Below, one piece after another: positions 55,356 to 63,594 of a stretch of DNA of 64,000 bases. The translations under genes were made by a program, and so were the position numbers. Numbering within the stretch: position 1 is the first letter of the stretch; each line of letters opens with the position of its first letter. The notes below the pieces were generated by a model. The model was not told the origin of the DNA. It ran no database searches and saw nothing but the letters and a program-made list of their open reading frames with translations. The DNA is from Idiomarina sp. (GTDB lineage: Bacteria; Pseudomonadota; Gammaproteobacteria; Enterobacterales; Alteromonadaceae). The DNA is taken from assembly GCA_020831965.1 (NCBI GenBank), contig JAFIFP010000007.1:124001-188000 (forward strand), written 5' to 3'.

Positions 55356-55367
55356 AGCCGGGTTTTT
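55346..55367 (+). terminator. Terminator with the stop codon in its loop
   Basis: ACCCGGC (55346-55352) pairs with GCCGGGT (55357-55363) around TAAA, followed by TTTT. The KOW-like gene's TAA (55353-55355) is the loop, so the hairpin's left arm is coding sequence and translating ribosomes would cover it until release. Confidence 0.85.
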
Positions 55368-55403
55368 GTGTTTAAAAGACAGTTAATACAGCCAGAGCAA
55401 CGT

Positions 55404-55823
55404 TTATGAAGCTGACTGAAAGCCTCTTGGGAGACGACATTGCGTGCGCTCGTCTTCGAGCCGTTTACGCCAAGCTTCCTTCGCAGTAAGACCACCACTC
55501 GTAGACTTCGATTTCGTAGTTTTCTTTGTTGCGGATGCTTTTGCTGCGGGAGCTTTTGCCGCGGCTTTTTTGGCTGGAGCTTTTGCTGCAGCAGGCTTCT
55601 TGGCAGCCGCCTTTTCCTTCGCTGCAGGCTTCGACGCTGCGCTCTTCTTCGCACCACCTTTGAGCTCTGCTGTTTGCTCTGCGAGTTGTGCGAGGCGCAT
55701 ATTCTTGCCGCCATCAACACTAAACCAGCCACTACTTTCTTCTACTTTCGGCGCTTTTCCATGTGCAGCCTTATAGGCGTCGGAAAACTCGCTGAGGACT
55801 TTCTCTTTATCCAGTTTGCTCAT
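55404..55823 (-). CDS. Histone-H1-like Lys/Ala/Pro-rich protein
   Basis: A 139-residue protein. Residues 1-55 form a compact domain (MSKLDKEKVLSEFSDAYKAA then SGWFSVDGGKNMRLAQLAEQ) that I recall as a conserved gammaproteobacterial module; residues about 60-110 are a low-complexity tail of KPAAK/KAAAK repeats like eukaryotic H1 and Pseudomonas AlgP; a short C-terminal stretch has WRKRLEDERTQC. It probably binds nucleic acid. Plus-strand open frames across it are repeat artefacts. I start at the ATG at 55823, not the more distal codon at 55847. Confidence 0.78.
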   Translation of the reverse strand: MSKLDKEKVLSEFSDAYKAAHGKAPKVEESSGWFSVDGGKNMRLAQLAEQTAELKGGAKKSAASKPAAKEKAAAKKPAAAKAPAKKAAAKAPAAKASATKKTTKSKSTSGGLTAKEAWRKRLEDERTQCRLPRGFQSAS

Positions 55824-55911
55824 TGGGTAATTCCTGTGTGTTACCATATGTTTGAATCAAAATTTATACATGGTTTTTACGATACTGTCTAATTTGTGGA
55901 TGGGGTATGAC

Positions 55912-56667
55912 ATGCGTCGCGATGATTTACTCGCAGAATTGAATCGTTGGCTCAACGTTGAGCAAATTCAGGATTATTGTCCAAATGGATTGCAAGTTGA
56001 GGGGCGAGAGACAGTTTCTCATATTGTGACAGGCGTGACGGCGAGTCAGGCCTTGATCCAGCAAGCGCTGGATGTTGGTGCCGACACCTTATTGGTTCAT
56101 CACGGTTATTTTTGGAAGGGTGAGGCGCAACCTATCACCGGTATGAAGAAGCGTCGGATTGAAACCTTGTTGTCTGCGAACATGAACCTGATTGCGTATC
56201 ATCTTCCACTGGATACTCAAGCTGATTTCGGTAACAACGTCGAACTACTAAAGCGCCTCGGTGCCGAGAGGCTGGAGCCGGCTAGAACGGCAAGTCCGGA
56301 AGGTATCCTGATGCTAGGACACTATGCGAAACCTCTCTCGGGAGCAGAGCTGTCTGAACGTTTAGAGTCTATCCTACAGCGCGATCTCGTTGCTGCGGTG
56401 GTGAGTGACAAGCCAATTCAACGCATTGCAGTGTGTACAGGTGGCGGTCAGGGTTTTATTGAAGATGCGCTTAATGCAGGGGCAGACGCTTTTGTTACTG
56501 GTGAAGTTTCGGAACAGACGGTGCATGTGGCGCGTGAGTGCGGCATTCAGTTTTTCGCCGCGGGGCATCATGCGACCGAGCGCTATGGGGTGAAAGCACT
56601 TGGCGAGCAAATTGCTGAGCAATTTGGTCTTCGAGTGACATTCATTGATGTGGATAATCCTGCATGA
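55912..56667 (+). CDS. ybgI: Nif3/YbgI-family dinuclear metal-binding protein
   Basis: A 251-residue protein close to E. coli YbgI, a hexameric toroid with a dimetal site. The metal ligands are visible in LLVHHGYFWKG (two His), AYHLPLDTQ and the C-terminal AAGHHATERYG plus TGEVSEQ (Glu). Proposed roles include a GTP cyclohydrolase 1-like activity and DNA repair, none settled. I start at 55912 because homologues begin near MRRDDLLAELN and GGGG lies upstream. It overlaps cmoM by four bases. Confidence 0.92.
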   Translation: MRRDDLLAELNRWLNVEQIQDYCPNGLQVEGRETVSHIVTGVTASQALIQQALDVGADTLLVHHGYFWKGEAQPITGMKKRRIETLLSANMNLIAYHLPLDTQADFGNNVELLKRLGAERLEPARTASPEGILMLGHYAKPLSGAELSERLESILQRDLVAAVVSDKPIQRIAVCTGGGQGFIEDALNAGADAFVTGEVSEQTVHVARECGIQFFAAGHHATERYGVKALGEQIAEQFGLRVTFIDVDNPA

Positions 56668-57413
56668 CCGATCGGATATTTGCGAATGACTCAGCACGTT
56701 TTCATTCGAATATTTATGAAACCGCTAAGGGACGAATTCGTGAAGCCGTACTGCAGCGAGATTTGGCAGTGCTTCGAGACGGGCAAGCTTTAAGTATTCT
56801 TGATGCAGGTGCTGGTCTAGGCCAAGTAAATCAATGGTTTGCCGAGCGCGGGCATCGAGTTCTGCATTTAGATGCTAGCGAAGAAATGGTCTGTGAGGCG
56901 CAAAAGCGCCACGTTGCCGCAGGGCTGAACGAGAGTTATCAGTACCGTGTGGGAAGTATCCAGTCGTTGGCGAGTGATTCAACACAGTACGATTTGGTGC
57001 TTTGCCATGCGGTATTAGAGTGGTTAACGGATCCTGCGCAGGCACTAGAGCTATTAACTAACAAAGTGAAAGTGGGTGGATGGTTCTCACTGATGTTCTA
57101 CAACCGTGCGGCAAAAGTCATGGCGAATATGGTTTATGGCAACCATGATTACGTAGCCTCAGGTCTGTTGGTTAAGAAAAAGGTGCGCTTTAGTCCGCAA
57201 TCCCCCTTAGAAATCAGTGAGGTGGAACAGTGGTGCGAACGCGCTGGTTTGACGCTCTTTACGCACAGTGGGGTGCGTTGTTTTCATGACTATCTTAAAG
57301 AACCATCACGCGTCAATGAGCAACAGCTGCTGGAACTCGAACTCCAATATTCTCGGCAAGAACCTTACCGTCCGTTAGGCAGGTATCAACATTTTCTTTT
57401 GCGTAAAATTTAG
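56664..57413 (+). CDS. cmoM: tRNA carboxymethoxyuridine methyltransferase
   Basis: Makes the methyl ester of 5-carboxymethoxyuridine at the wobble position of certain tRNAs using SAM (E. coli CmoM, formerly SmtA). The 249-residue protein has NIYETAKGRIREAVLQRDL, the SAM motif ILDAGAGLGQ, HAVLEWLTDPAQAL and SLMFYNRAAKVMANM, each aligned with E. coli. The ending YSRQEPYRPLGRYQH is the family C-terminus. ATG overlaps the ybgI stop. Confidence 0.93.
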   Translation: MTDRIFANDSARFHSNIYETAKGRIREAVLQRDLAVLRDGQALSILDAGAGLGQVNQWFAERGHRVLHLDASEEMVCEAQKRHVAAGLNESYQYRVGSIQSLASDSTQYDLVLCHAVLEWLTDPAQALELLTNKVKVGGWFSLMFYNRAAKVMANMVYGNHDYVASGLLVKKKVRFSPQSPLEISEVEQWCERAGLTLFTHSGVRCFHDYLKEPSRVNEQQLLELELQYSRQEPYRPLGRYQHFLLRKI

Positions 57414-57458
57414 TATACGACCTTAAAAATAGAGTCAGTTGTGAGGTGTGACGTGGCA

Positions 57459-58322
57459 ATGAAATTAGCATTTATTGGTTTGGGTGTTATGGGATACCCG
57501 ATGGCGGGTTATCTGCAGAAGGGTGGCCATAGTGTAACGGTCTACAATAGAACGACAGCAAAAGCTGAAGCGTGGGTTAGCGAGTTTTCCGGTAATCTAG
57601 CACAAACGCCACGAGAAGCCGCTGAAGGCGCTGATATTGTCATGATGTGTGTTGGTAACGATGATGACGTGCGAAGCGTCTCATACGGTGCTGAGGGGGT
57701 TCTAGCTGGCATGAAAGAGGGCGCGGTGCTCATTGATCACACCACAGCCTCTGCTGAACTCGCTCGCGAACTGGCGGCGAAGGCCGACGAAGTGGGTGTA
57801 AGTTTTATGGATGCCCCAGTTTCCGGTGGTCAAGCAGGCGCTGAAAGCGGTCAGCTCACCATTATGATTGGTGGCGATGAAGCGGCAGTGAATGAGGTTC
57901 GCTCAGTGCTTGATCTATACGCGAAGCATGTGGGATGGCAGGGACCGGTAGGTTCTGGACAGTTAGCCAAGATGGTGAATCAAATCTGTATTGCGAGTGT
58001 CGTGGCAGGTTTGGCAGAAGGTATGCAGTTTATTGAGCAAGCAGGCCTTGATCCAAAGCGCGTGCTCGATGCGATTTCACAAGGTTCCGCTGCAAGTTGG
58101 CAGATGGTAAATCGTTGGGAAACAATGAGTAAAGGTGAGTATGAGTTTGGTTTTGCCGTCGATTGGATGCGTAAAGATCTGCAAATAGCTTTGAATGAAG
58201 CTCAGCGAAATGGCAGTCGGTTACCGGTTACTGCATTAATTGACCAATTTTATGCGGATGTTCAGCAGCTAGGGGGAGGGCGTTGGGATACCTCGTCCCT
58301 GCTTACGCGCTTTAAGTCCTAA
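57459..58322 (+). CDS. Beta-hydroxyacid dehydrogenase (GarR/3-HIBADH family)
   Basis: A 287-residue NAD(P)-dependent dehydrogenase. The Rossmann loop IGLGVMGYPMAGYL, the DAPVSGGQAGAESGQL substrate loop and VGSGQLAKMVNQ, with the catalytic Lys, define the family, which includes tartronate semialdehyde reductase and 3-hydroxyisobutyrate dehydrogenase. Start could be ATG 57459 (chosen), GTG 57453 or GTG 57441; GAGGTG lies 10 bases before the first. No linked catabolic genes, so the substrate is open. Confidence 0.9.
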   Translation: MKLAFIGLGVMGYPMAGYLQKGGHSVTVYNRTTAKAEAWVSEFSGNLAQTPREAAEGADIVMMCVGNDDDVRSVSYGAEGVLAGMKEGAVLIDHTTASAELARELAAKADEVGVSFMDAPVSGGQAGAESGQLTIMIGGDEAAVNEVRSVLDLYAKHVGWQGPVGSGQLAKMVNQICIASVVAGLAEGMQFIEQAGLDPKRVLDAISQGSAASWQMVNRWETMSKGEYEFGFAVDWMRKDLQIALNEAQRNGSRLPVTALIDQFYADVQQLGGGRWDTSSLLTRFKS

Positions 58323-58341
58323 GCTCTAAATTTTAAGAAAT

Positions 58342-58369
58342 AAAAAACCCGGCAGAAGCCGGGTTTTTT
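58342..58369. terminator. Bidirectional terminator between convergent genes
   Basis: AAAAAACCCGGC (58342-58353) and GCCGGGTTTTTT (58358-58369) with an AGAA loop: a perfect 12-base stem with A- and T-runs. Ends the dehydrogenase transcript and the convergent DUF1329 transcript. Confidence 0.93.
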
Positions 58370-58388
58370 TATTGTTGGAATAACGAAC

Positions 58389-59741
58389 TTAACGAATACC
58401 TAAGCGACGGAGCGCTTGAGTCGTGAAGTCTGAACGACGTGGAGTAATATCGAAGTTCATGTACGTACTTTCTTCGTTGGCAAGGCCAAGAATCAAATAA
58501 CGACCGTTGTTGAGGTCATACAAACCCTCTGCGGCCATCCACGGAACGTCACTGCCGTAGAACTGGACGTTATAGGCTTGGCCGACGCGCCACAAGTCAC
58601 CACGACCGTCATAATGGTCGATGACCGATGCTGTCCAAGTGTCTTCATCGATAAAGAAAGTGCGACGTGCATAAATATGACGCTCACCTTCTTTCAAGGT
58701 TGCTTCGACAACCCAGACGCGGTGCAATTCATAGCGGACATGGTCTTTATTCATGTGGCCAGGCTGGATAATGTCGCTGTAACGTAAATCCGTATCCATC
58801 AACTTGTAGTTGTTGTACGGAATATACATTTCTTTTTTGCCGACTAATTCCCAGTTGTACTTATCTGGTGAACCGTTGTACATGTCGAGGTTATCAGATG
58901 TACGCAAGCCATCGGCTGCGGTACCTGGACCGTCATAAGCTACGTTTGGTGCACGACGAACTCGGCGCTGACCGGCGTTGTAAATCCATGCGCGGCGACC
59001 TTCACGAACTTGGTCAATCGTATCGTGTACCAAGAGAACTGTACCAGTGAGACGCGCCGGTGCTAGCACTTGTTGAAGGAAATAGAATAAGACGTTGTCG
59101 TCTGCTTGCTCGTCCCGACCGCCTTCCAAGTACTCTGGCCATACCAATTGTTCACGCAAGCGAACCATTTCGTAACGACCATTAGATTGCACTGGGAATT
59201 GACCAACAGTCCGCTCAACTTTACCACCACGATAACGCGTTAAATGGTTCCAAATGATTTCTAAGCCGTTGCTAGGAATTGGGAAAGGGATGACGTTCTC
59301 GAACCCTTGTAAGCCACTTCCGCCTTCCACTAGGGAAGCATTGACTGCGTTTTGGCGAACTACATCATATAGCGCTTCTGGGTAGGCTGCCGTGCGATGT
59401 GTTGGATACACATGCATACGATAGCTTTCATAGCGTTCGAACATGGCGATTTGACCGGGCGAGAGGCGCTCACGGTACTGATCGAGGTTTGCTCGGGTAA
59501 TAGTGTAAAGCGGACTTTCGTCGGCAAATGGATTTTGTGGACGTTCGAGATGCTCACCAGGTCGTGACAAACCACCATCCCAGGCTGGGATTCGGCCATC
59601 AGCACTCCCAGCGCGCTCAGCTCCGAGAGGCGTGAGATCTTGCCCCAGCCGTGCTGCTTCCTCCTGAGAAACCGCTGCAGTAACGCTAGCGGAAAGCAGA
59701 GATAAAGCCATGACCCCTGCAGATAACATCATTTTTTTCAT
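58389..59741 (-). CDS. DUF1329 exported protein
   Basis: A 450-residue protein with a signal peptide cleaved near VTAAVS (residue 23). The mature start EEAARLGQDLTPLGAERAGSADGRIPAWDGGL is highly typical of DUF1329, which has a LolB/LolA-like lipid-binding beta fold. In Pseudomonas and other proteobacteria DUF1329 genes sit with DUF1302, YCF48-like and RND/MMPL genes and are linked to lipid, sterol or hydrocarbon handling. Here the YCF48-like and MMPL genes are divergent across 263 bases. AGGA precedes the ATG. Confidence 0.9.
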   Translation of the reverse strand: MKKMMLSAGVMALSLLSASVTAAVSQEEAARLGQDLTPLGAERAGSADGRIPAWDGGLSRPGEHLERPQNPFADESPLYTITRANLDQYRERLSPGQIAMFERYESYRMHVYPTHRTAAYPEALYDVVRQNAVNASLVEGGSGLQGFENVIPFPIPSNGLEIIWNHLTRYRGGKVERTVGQFPVQSNGRYEMVRLREQLVWPEYLEGGRDEQADDNVLFYFLQQVLAPARLTGTVLLVHDTIDQVREGRRAWIYNAGQRRVRRAPNVAYDGPGTAADGLRTSDNLDMYNGSPDKYNWELVGKKEMYIPYNNYKLMDTDLRYSDIIQPGHMNKDHVRYELHRVWVVEATLKEGERHIYARRTFFIDEDTWTASVIDHYDGRGDLWRVGQAYNVQFYGSDVPWMAAEGLYDLNNGRYLILGLANEESTYMNFDITPRRSDFTTQALRRLGIR

Positions 59742-59932
59742 TGTCGTTGTCCTTAGTTCCTATGCGTTCTTATAGTCGAACACCCATCCGGTGTTGATGG
59801 ACTGAGTTTAAGGTTAAGCTACATCAAATCAAATAAAAATAAAATACTGAAGAAATTTTCAGCGAACAGTTTACGTTACAAGGATAAATTTAGCTTCAGG
59901 GGTTTTCAAACACCTGTTAGATTATACAATCA

Positions 59933-59944
59933 AGGTTATAACCT
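59933..59944. promoter_or_regulatory. Palindromic possible operator in the DUF1329/YCF48 divergent region
   Basis: AGGTTATAACCT is a perfect 12-base palindrome in the 263-base gap between divergent starts (59741 and 60005). Location and symmetry fit a dimeric repressor or activator site controlling one or both envelope transport genes; the regulator cannot be named. Confidence 0.4.
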
Positions 59945-60004
59945 AGCTGTGCTGCGCTGACAACTTCTCGCGCAGTAAAAGAACAATGACTTGGAGTATT
60001 TACC

Positions 60005-61138
60005 ATGAGAAGGATAGCACTTGCAGCGGCTTTGCTGTGCGCGGGCTTATCGGTTCAGGCAAGCGATCGCTATGATCCCATTTTCACGCCAGCCCCTGAC
60101 TCGCCCCGTGCGCAACAAGGGGTGCTAATCGGCCTCGACCAATCTGCCTCTTTACGTGTGACCAGCGGTGCGTTCGGGTTGATCCTGACACAGCGCGGAG
60201 GAAGTGACTGGGTGCAGGCTGAGGTTCCCACATCCGTGCTACTGACTTCTGTGTCTATTGTTGATGATGAGCATATCTGGGTTGCTGGCCATGAAGGCGT
60301 TTTATTGCAAAGCACCGATGGCGGAGTGACTTGGGAACGCCGAATGGACGGCTTTCAGTTACTTGAATTGGAGTTTCCCTGGTTAGAGCAACGTCAGGAA
60401 GCGTTAGAGGCGAAACTTGATGATGCTGAGGATGAGTTTGAGGCAGAGGAAATTGAAATTGCCCTTGAGGAACTCACTTTTCTGACACAAGGTGCGGAAA
60501 TTCAGTTTGATGTGGGTCCTACCAAACCCTTCCTTGATATCCATTTTGTAAATCGCGAGCTCGGTTTTGCTCTTGCGGCCTACGGCACATTGCTGCGCAC
60601 TCAAGATGGTGGTGATAGCTGGGAGATATTGACGGGAAAACTTGATAATCCAACAGGTAATCATCTGAATAAAATTACTACCGACAGTAATGGCGCTATC
60701 GTCATTGTGGGTGAGTTTGGGTTATTAGCTCGGAGTGATGACCAGGGTGATTCGTGGGAAATGCTCGATTCTCCTTACCACGGCTCATTGTTCGGTGCTT
60801 TATTTGATAATGAAGACCGACTCTGGATCTATGGCCTGCGTGGTAACGTTTTTGTATCCGACAATGGTGGGTATGATTTTGCGCCAGTCGCAGTTGAAAC
60901 GCGTTACAACTTAAATAGTGGCGTGGTGCTGCGTGATGGCCGCGTTGCGCTCGTTGGTCATTCAGGGGTGATTGCGGTGATCGACCCTGACACCATGGAA
61001 ACGACGCTATATTCTCATGCGAGTAATACACCACTGACGGGAATTCGTCAGAGTGAAGGAAATCAACTTATCCTGGTTGGACGTGCAGGTCTGCAGGAGT
61101 TTTATATCCCGGTTGCTGCCGGCGGAACAGAAGGATAA
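60005..61138 (+). CDS. Exported YCF48/BNR-repeat beta-propeller protein
   Basis: A 377-residue secreted protein: signal peptide to about residue 20 (LCAGLSVQA), then a beta-propeller of repeated GVTWERR, GDSWEIL and GDSWEML Asp-box-like blades as in YCF48 (the photosystem II assembly factor fold). An acidic helical insert of about 45 residues (EALEAKLDDAEDEFEAEEIE) interrupts the propeller near residues 120-160. GGAG precedes the ATG. The gene is followed after 6 bases by an MMPL transporter, so it is probably its periplasmic accessory. Confidence 0.87.
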   Translation: MRRIALAAALLCAGLSVQASDRYDPIFTPAPDSPRAQQGVLIGLDQSASLRVTSGAFGLILTQRGGSDWVQAEVPTSVLLTSVSIVDDEHIWVAGHEGVLLQSTDGGVTWERRMDGFQLLELEFPWLEQRQEALEAKLDDAEDEFEAEEIEIALEELTFLTQGAEIQFDVGPTKPFLDIHFVNRELGFALAAYGTLLRTQDGGDSWEILTGKLDNPTGNHLNKITTDSNGAIVIVGEFGLLARSDDQGDSWEMLDSPYHGSLFGALFDNEDRLWIYGLRGNVFVSDNGGYDFAPVAVETRYNLNSGVVLRDGRVALVGHSGVIAVIDPDTMETTLYSHASNTPLTGIRQSEGNQLILVGRAGLQEFYIPVAAGGTEG

Positions 61139-61144
61139 ATCGCT

Positions 61145-63496
61145 ATGCAGACAACGCAACAAATTCACGGCAAAGCTTCTTTGATGGAGCAACTACTCTT
61201 TAAATATCGCGTATTCTGGATGGTCTTGTTTGCTGCTTTGACCGCCTTTTTGCTGTATCACGCGGCACAAGTTCGCCCAGACGCTAGTTTTCGGAAGATG
61301 ATTCCGGCGAATCATGAATTCGTTCAGAACTACTTTAAGTATGAAGATGATCTCGCGGCAATGGGAAATGCCATTCGGGTGTCTGTTGAGACAACCGAAG
61401 GCTCAATCTTTGATGCCGAATATCAAGAAATATTAAGTCAAGTAACCGATGAGCTCTCGTATATTCCTGGAGTGAATCGCTCTGGCCTGCGCTCAATCTG
61501 GACACCGAATGTGCGCTGGTCTGAAGTGACCGAGGAAGGTTTTGTCGGCGGTCCAGTGATTCCTGATACTTACGATGGTAGCCAAGAGTCCATCGAGCAG
61601 TTGCGTCAAAATGTGCTGCGATCAGGTGAAGTTGGCAATCTCGTTGCGAATAATTTCCGGTCCGCCCTCATTTATGTGCCATTGAACGAGATTGATCCTG
61701 AAACCGGTGAACGTCTGGATTATCACTTATTCTCGCAGCGTATCGAATCTTTGGTGCGTGATCAGTACGAATCTGACGGGATTAATATACAGGTCGTTGG
61801 TTTTGCGAAAGTTGTTGGCGACTTAATCGACGGTGCGGTGCAGGTGGCCGGGTTCTTCCTGCTCGCCTTAATTATTACCTTCGGTATGTTGTATCTCTAC
61901 AGCCGCTGTATTCGCAGTTCCTTTGTGGTGCTGCTGTGTTCCGTTATTGCGGTGATTTGGCAACTCGGAATTATTAAACTCATTGGCAGTGGCATTAACC
62001 CATATTCGATGCTGGTGCCGTTCTTGGTCTTTGCGATTGGTGTGAGTCATGGTGTACAGATCATTAACGCGGTTATTGCCTACCGAGTTGAAGGTGAAGA
62101 CAAGTTTAATGCCTCTCGCTTAGCGTTCCGCAGCTTATATGTTGCAGGCTTAACGGCTCTTGCGAGTGACGCCATCGGCTTTACCACACTGATGGTTATT
62201 GATATTGAAGTCATTAAAGAACTCGCGATCGCTGCCAGTATCGGTGTTGCCGTTATCGTACTCACCAATTTAGGTTTGCTGCCTATTTTGACGTCCTACA
62301 TTGATGTGAGCAAACGTGGAGTGAATTATCTGCGGGAAACGCAGAAAAAAGACCATCCAGTGCTCACCATGTTTGCTCGTTTTGCGCAGCCGAATTGGGC
62401 GAAAGGTGCCATTGCTGTTGCGATCGTAATGGCCGCTTTCGGATTATGGCAGGGGCAGAAGCTTCAGATTGGCGATTTAGATAGTGGGGCACCGGAATTA
62501 CGAGCTGACTCGCGCTATAACCTTGATAACGCTTTTATGGTTGCGAACTACAGCGCGAGCACGGATATCTTTGTGGTCATGGCTGAAACGGCACCTGGGC
62601 AATGTATTGCTTGGGAAAACATGGTTCTGATGGACCGTTTCCAATGGCATATGGAAAACGTGCCGGGCGTGCAGACAACGCGCTCCATTACCTATGTGTC
62701 AAAAATGGGGATGGCGGGGATCAACGAAGGAAACAATAAGTGGTATAGCATTAACCGCGACGACTTCGTGATCAATGCTTCTATTTCACAAGCCCCAAGC
62801 GGTCTTATGAATCGCGATTGCAGTATGGCGCCGATGATTCTGTATTTGAATGATCACAAGGCCGATATGTTAAATCGCGTGGTTGACGAGGTGCGGGCCT
62901 TTGCTGCGCAGTTCCCAACGGATGAGCTCGATTTCTTGATGGCGGCCGGTAATGCGGGAATTGAAGCGGCAACCAATAAAGTGATCGAGCAAGCTCAGTT
63001 TGAAATGCTGTTGTGGGTGTACAGTGTTGTAATCGCGCTGTGTTTACTGACCTTCAGAAGCATTCGGACGGTGCTCTGTATCGTTCTGCCATTAATGTTT
63101 ACGACCATTATGAGCCAGGCGTTAATGGCGACCCTAGGCATTGGTGTGAAGGTGGCGACATTGCCAGTCATTGCACTCGGGGTCGGGATAGGTGTGGATT
63201 ACGGGATCTATATCTACAGCAAAGTCCGAGAAGCGCTTAAACAAAACATGAACTTAGCAGAGAGCTATGCTTACGCTTTGTCGAAAACGGGTAAAGCGGT
63301 TGGCTTTACTGGCTTGACGCTCGCCATTGGTGTAGCGACTTGGATGTGGTCACCCATTAAGTTCCAAGCGGACATGGGATTACTCTTAACCTTCATGTTT
63401 ATCTGGAACATGTTAGGCGCGTTGATTCTAATTCCTGCGCTTGCACACGTATTCCGAGTAGGACCGAAACCCGGCGATAAAGAACCAACGATGTAG
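61145..63496 (+). CDS. MMPL/RND-superfamily transporter
   Basis: A 783-residue inner-membrane transporter with two RND halves: a first helix near 30-48, a periplasmic loop, helices at about 225-410, then helix 425-445, a second periplasmic loop and helices at about 620-775. Conserved IGVSHGVQIINAV and GVGIGVDYGIYIYSKV are the proton-relay/sterol-sensing-like segments of MMPL and HpnN proteins, which move lipids or hopanoids to the outer membrane. Co-transcribed with the YCF48-like gene and facing DUF1329, it likely exports a lipid; identity is unknown. Confidence 0.9.
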   Translation: MQTTQQIHGKASLMEQLLFKYRVFWMVLFAALTAFLLYHAAQVRPDASFRKMIPANHEFVQNYFKYEDDLAAMGNAIRVSVETTEGSIFDAEYQEILSQVTDELSYIPGVNRSGLRSIWTPNVRWSEVTEEGFVGGPVIPDTYDGSQESIEQLRQNVLRSGEVGNLVANNFRSALIYVPLNEIDPETGERLDYHLFSQRIESLVRDQYESDGINIQVVGFAKVVGDLIDGAVQVAGFFLLALIITFGMLYLYSRCIRSSFVVLLCSVIAVIWQLGIIKLIGSGINPYSMLVPFLVFAIGVSHGVQIINAVIAYRVEGEDKFNASRLAFRSLYVAGLTALASDAIGFTTLMVIDIEVIKELAIAASIGVAVIVLTNLGLLPILTSYIDVSKRGVNYLRETQKKDHPVLTMFARFAQPNWAKGAIAVAIVMAAFGLWQGQKLQIGDLDSGAPELRADSRYNLDNAFMVANYSASTDIFVVMAETAPGQCIAWENMVLMDRFQWHMENVPGVQTTRSITYVSKMGMAGINEGNNKWYSINRDDFVINASISQAPSGLMNRDCSMAPMILYLNDHKADMLNRVVDEVRAFAAQFPTDELDFLMAAGNAGIEAATNKVIEQAQFEMLLWVYSVVIALCLLTFRSIRTVLCIVLPLMFTTIMSQALMATLGIGVKVATLPVIALGVGIGVDYGIYIYSKVREALKQNMNLAESYAYALSKTGKAVGFTGLTLAIGVATWMWSPIKFQADMGLLLTFMFIWNMLGALILIPALAHVFRVGPKPGDKEPTM

Positions 63497-63540
63497 GTTC
63501 TGGCTGGCTCTAAAGCAACGCTTTGGCGTGATTGAAAGTA

Positions 63541-63570
63541 AAAGGCAGCATCTTAGATGCTGCCTTTTTT
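63541..63570. terminator. Bidirectional terminator between MMPL gene and sbcB
   Basis: AAAGGCAGCATC (63541-63552) pairs with GATGCTGCCTTT (63556-63567) around a TTA loop, followed by T to 63570. It separates two convergent genes. Confidence 0.92.
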
Positions 63571-63594
63571 GTGGCGGTCAGAAGGGTTCACAGA

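Noticed and set aside
55440-55892. Plus-strand open frames of 110-150 codons across the histone-like gene
   Set aside because: They arise from the GCT/TTT-rich complement of the Lys/Ala repeats and give low-complexity Ala/Phe/Cys sequence.
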